Positions 61,907 to 64,000 of a stretch of DNA of 64,000 bases are shown here, one piece after another. This DNA is from CAZAQK01 sp046344715. Its GTDB lineage: Bacteria; Pseudomonadota; Alphaproteobacteria; Rickettsiales; SXRF01. Where the stretch lies: assembly GCA_046344715.1 (NCBI GenBank), contig JBKDKX010000016.1, positions 62,001 through 126,000 on the forward strand, in the 5' to 3' direction. Position numbers and translations under genes: made by a program. Positions within the stretch are counted from its first letter, which is position 1. Every line of letters begins with the position of its first letter. The notes beneath the pieces were generated by a model. The model did no database searches. It saw only the letters and a program-made list of their open reading frames with translations, and was not told the DNA's origin.

Positions 61907-62644
61907 TTACTTTTTCTCAAACAGGCGGCCACCAAACCACCCGGCTGACAGTGCTATGAGGACGGCGGTAATACCATATAAAAAAGGATGATTATGTGCG
62001 TAATTGTATACGAAAGCATCAATGCCCGTTTTCATTACTTTAATAGGTGTGGACTGCATACCAACAATATCCCCTTCACTAATAAGATATATTTCTGCAG
62101 TGTAATTACCGGATGGAATATTATCTGGAAATTCAATGACGGTCTTGAATAAGGTTTCACCCATAAAACTGATTGGTTGTGGGTTGGTTATATACAGGTT
62201 GCGGTTGCGCTGGTGCTGCATGAAGGCTTCTGAAAAGCCCTTGAATTTCTCCGGATTATTCAGACCACTGGGTGCTTTGAGTAATTGCGTTTCTCCGATA
62301 CCTAATTTCTGAAACACGCCAAACTCAGCAATATCATCCAGTGGTTTGCTGCTTGCGATTGCATAATAATCAGGCACGTTAAAGAATTTCATGCGCTCGC
62401 GGTTTATCCATATACCCAGTAGGGGTTCTTTTTTACGTACGATATAATTTTTATCGGGTCCGCGCACCGCAACCACTACATCGCCGCTCTCATTGCGCGT
62501 GCCAAATAGAAACATACGTGTTCCATTAAAACTGGAATCCATATGGATACGATAATTGGATAGGTCGGCAACCAGTGGTGTTGCAGAGGCAGAGCATACT
62601 AAAGCAAACAATAGTGATATGCCAATGAGTAGTTTTCTAATCAT
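61907..62644 (-). CDS. TIGR02186 family membrane-anchored protein
   Basis: 245 residues: signal peptide ending CSASA, a periplasmic beta-rich domain (LVADLSNYRIHMDSSFNGTR, VVVAVRGPDKNYIVRKKE, PDYYAIASSKPLDDI) and a C-terminal helix (about 218-240, FLYGITAVLIALSAGWFGGR). This pattern and the partnership with a TauE/SafE permease match the alphaproteobacterial TIGR02186 family, of unknown function, probably a periplasmic part of an anion exporter. Its start overlaps the permease end by 8 bp. Confidence 0.85.
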   Translation of the reverse strand: MIRKLLIGISLLFALVCSASATPLVADLSNYRIHMDSSFNGTRMFLFGTRNESGDVVVAVRGPDKNYIVRKKEPLLGIWINRERMKFFNVPDYYAIASSKPLDDIAEFGVFQKLGIGETQLLKAPSGLNNPEKFKGFSEAFMQHQRNRNLYITNPQPISFMGETLFKTVIEFPDNIPSGNYTAEIYLISEGDIVGMQSTPIKVMKTGIDAFVYNYAHNHPFLYGITAVLIALSAGWFGGRLFEKK

Positions 62645-63545
62645 CGAGTACGCTCACACTGTATATATTGTCTGGTGGCGTAAACAGGTTAAATGCAAGT
62701 TTTGTTGCAAGCACGATAACCATCAGCGCTAGCAATCCACGTAGATATTCTGCTGGCAGCTTTGTGCTGAGCGAGCTGCCAAATTGCGCGCCAAATACCG
62801 CACCGGTGAGTAGCAGCAGCGCAAGTATGACGTCGACTGTTTGGGTGGTAATGGCTTGTAGCAATGTGACATTGGCAGTAATAAAAATAATCTGAAACAG
62901 CGAAGTGCCAATGACGATGCTGGTGGGCATACCGAGCAGGTAAATCATCGCAGGAATTAGGAAAAAGCCGCCACCAATACCCATGAGCGATACCATGATG
63001 CCGACAAAAAAGCCAATGCATACTGGCATGATGGCACTGATTTCAATCTTTGAACGCGGGAACAAAACCTTGAATGGAAGCTGGTGAGCAAGGCGCGCTG
63101 TTTCGGCAGCAGCTGATTTTTTTTGCACTTTAAGAATGCTTCGTATGCTTTCGCCTGCCATCATGGCGCCGATAACACCAAGGAAGCTTACATAAGATAC
63201 AGAAATAATCAGGTCTATCTGGCCAATGTCTTTAAGCCATCGGAAGAGGCCTACTCCGAGCGTTGAACCGACAAAGCCACCTGCCAGTAAAAAGCCACCC
63301 ATTTTGAAATCCACATTTCCGCGCCGCCAGTGTCCCATAAAGCCAGAAAGGGACGATGCGACAATCTGGTTGGCTGCGGATGCAACAGAAACAGTAGGTG
63401 GCACGCCTATAAACATAAGTAATGGTGTAATTAAGAAGCCACCACCAACACCGAATAAACCAGACAAAACACCTGTAACCGCCCCTAATCCAAGAATCAG
63501 GAAGATATTGACTGACATCTCGGCAATGGGGAGATAGATATTCAT
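62637..63545 (-). CDS. TauE/SafE family sulfite/anion exporter
   Basis: 302 residues with about eight membrane helices. The two half-repeats are marked by GVLSGLFGVGGGFLITPLLM near residue 25 and GIMVSLMGIGGGFFLIPAMI near 190, the family's duplicated glycine motif. Members export sulfite, sulfoacetate or related anions. It forms a pair with the TIGR02186 gene. Confidence 0.92.
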   Translation of the reverse strand: MNIYLPIAEMSVNIFLILGLGAVTGVLSGLFGVGGGFLITPLLMFIGVPPTVSVASAANQIVASSLSGFMGHWRRGNVDFKMGGFLLAGGFVGSTLGVGLFRWLKDIGQIDLIISVSYVSFLGVIGAMMAGESIRSILKVQKKSAAAETARLAHQLPFKVLFPRSKIEISAIMPVCIGFFVGIMVSLMGIGGGFFLIPAMIYLLGMPTSIVIGTSLFQIIFITANVTLLQAITTQTVDVILALLLLTGAVFGAQFGSSLSTKLPAEYLRGLLALMVIVLATKLAFNLFTPPDNIYSVSVLDD

Positions 63546-63555
63546 CGGCCGTTAC

Positions 63556-64000
63556 TTAGGGATTATGTGAAAAGCTGATATAGCCTGACATGAACATAAA
63601 CATGTTCTTTTCAAGTTGGGCATTAATCAGCGTCATGAGCTCGGTAATCATCTTGCGGAAGGCCTCTTCACGTTCCTGTACGGTTGCACTCTCATTTATT
63701 ACAACGGTGCGTGATGCTTTTGCATTCACGTTAGCTGCAGACATAGCGCTGCCGGATTCATCATAGATACGCATCTCAACTTCCAGATAGGCTTCATATT
63801 TCTTATCAGGTTCGCCAGTAAAGAAGCCGCCAATGCCGCTTTGTTTAGGAAGTTCGGTGGCAGTTACCGCGCCATTTTTGATGATAACTTCCATGCGGTT
63901 TTCAAGCCCAACAGCACGCAGGCGCTGCTTGACCCAGATATCCATAGTCTCGGCTGGAGAATAGGGAATCCGATGCTCAACATAGGGTGGTACCATCGGA
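63556..64000 (-). CDS. unknown protein, 5' end beyond the window
   Basis: The frame is open to the right edge, so the N-terminus may be missing; the first ATG inside is at 63996. Visible residues include YSPAETMDIWVKQRLRAVGL and KYEAYLEVEMRIYDESGSAM, with an amphipathic C-terminal helix. It resembles alphaproteobacterial envelope lipoproteins of unknown role, but the signal region is not visible. It ends 10 bp before the TauE gene. Confidence 0.65.
   Translation of the reverse strand, partial: PMVPPYVEHRIPYSPAETMDIWVKQRLRAVGLENRMEVIIKNGAVTATELPKQSGIGGFFTGEPDKKYEAYLEVEMRIYDESGSAMSAANVNAKASRTVVINESATVQEREEAFRKMITELMTLINAQLEKNMFMFMSGYISFSHNP

Noticed and set aside
61399..61948. Plus-strand frame opposite the UspA gene
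   Set aside because: The product is Ser/Met-rich, without family features, and lies fully opposite a well-matched Usp fold.

Overview
The window is a chromosomal segment of a free-living or facultatively free-living alphaproteobacterium. The class follows from gene content and order: a ruvC-ruvA-ruvB-ybgC-tolQRAB-pal-cpoB-tilS-ftsH-glmM run, a suhB-efp-thiE cluster, a dapA-smpB pair, a PstA with the long insertion seen in alphaproteobacteria, a PAS_5-type orphan protein, a DUF4164-like coiled-coil protein next to transketolase, and a TIGR02186 / TauE-SafE pair. The order is not certain; a deep lineage (Micavibrionales- or Rickettsiales-like) is only a guess. Complete biotin synthesis, arginine and lysine steps, thiamine genes and the glycolytic/pentose-phosphate genes argue against a strongly reduced endosymbiont.

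Layout. 1-3.8 kb: end of a PhoR-type kinase and pstC-pstA-pstB for phosphate uptake, then a PAS_5 protein. 3.9-7.7 kb: rplM-rpsI, argC, a gamma-carbonic-anhydrase-like protein and an unknown protein. 7.7-25.5 kb, nearly all on the minus strand: thiD, glmM, ftsH, tilS, the Tol-Pal envelope system, Holliday-junction genes ruvCAB, yebC, a proline-rich OmpA-like protein, an inositol-monophosphatase family gene, efp and thiE. 25.6-31.7 kb: class I aldolase, pgk, gap, two small unknown genes and tkt.

32.1-40.15 kb is an integrative element inserted in a tRNA-Ala(TGC) gene. A 21-bp copy of the tRNA 3' end marks each edge, and the presumed tRNA terminator now lies beyond the far edge. It carries a tyrosine recombinase, a hairpin-rich non-coding stretch, an unknown membrane-anchored protein with a secreted nuclease, an unknown basic protein framed by 22-bp repeats, and a two-gene module of a coiled-coil membrane protein and a KAP-like P-loop NTPase. 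That module is the best candidate here for an undescribed (possibly anti-phage) system.

40.2-51.8 kb is accessory: an unknown membrane protein, a thiopurine-methyltransferase-like gene, a lipoprotein, a 1813-residue TPS-type exoprotein with tandem repeats, a GT-C type membrane protein whose C-terminus is split off by an apparent frameshift, an AsmA-like protein, another lipoprotein and tRNA-Pro(TGG). 51.9-64 kb returns to core functions: dapA-smpB, an unknown protein, a divergent biotin locus (bioB-bioA / bioF-bioH-bioC-bioD), an RDD membrane protein, a universal stress protein and the TIGR02186/TauE pair, ending in a gene cut by the right edge.
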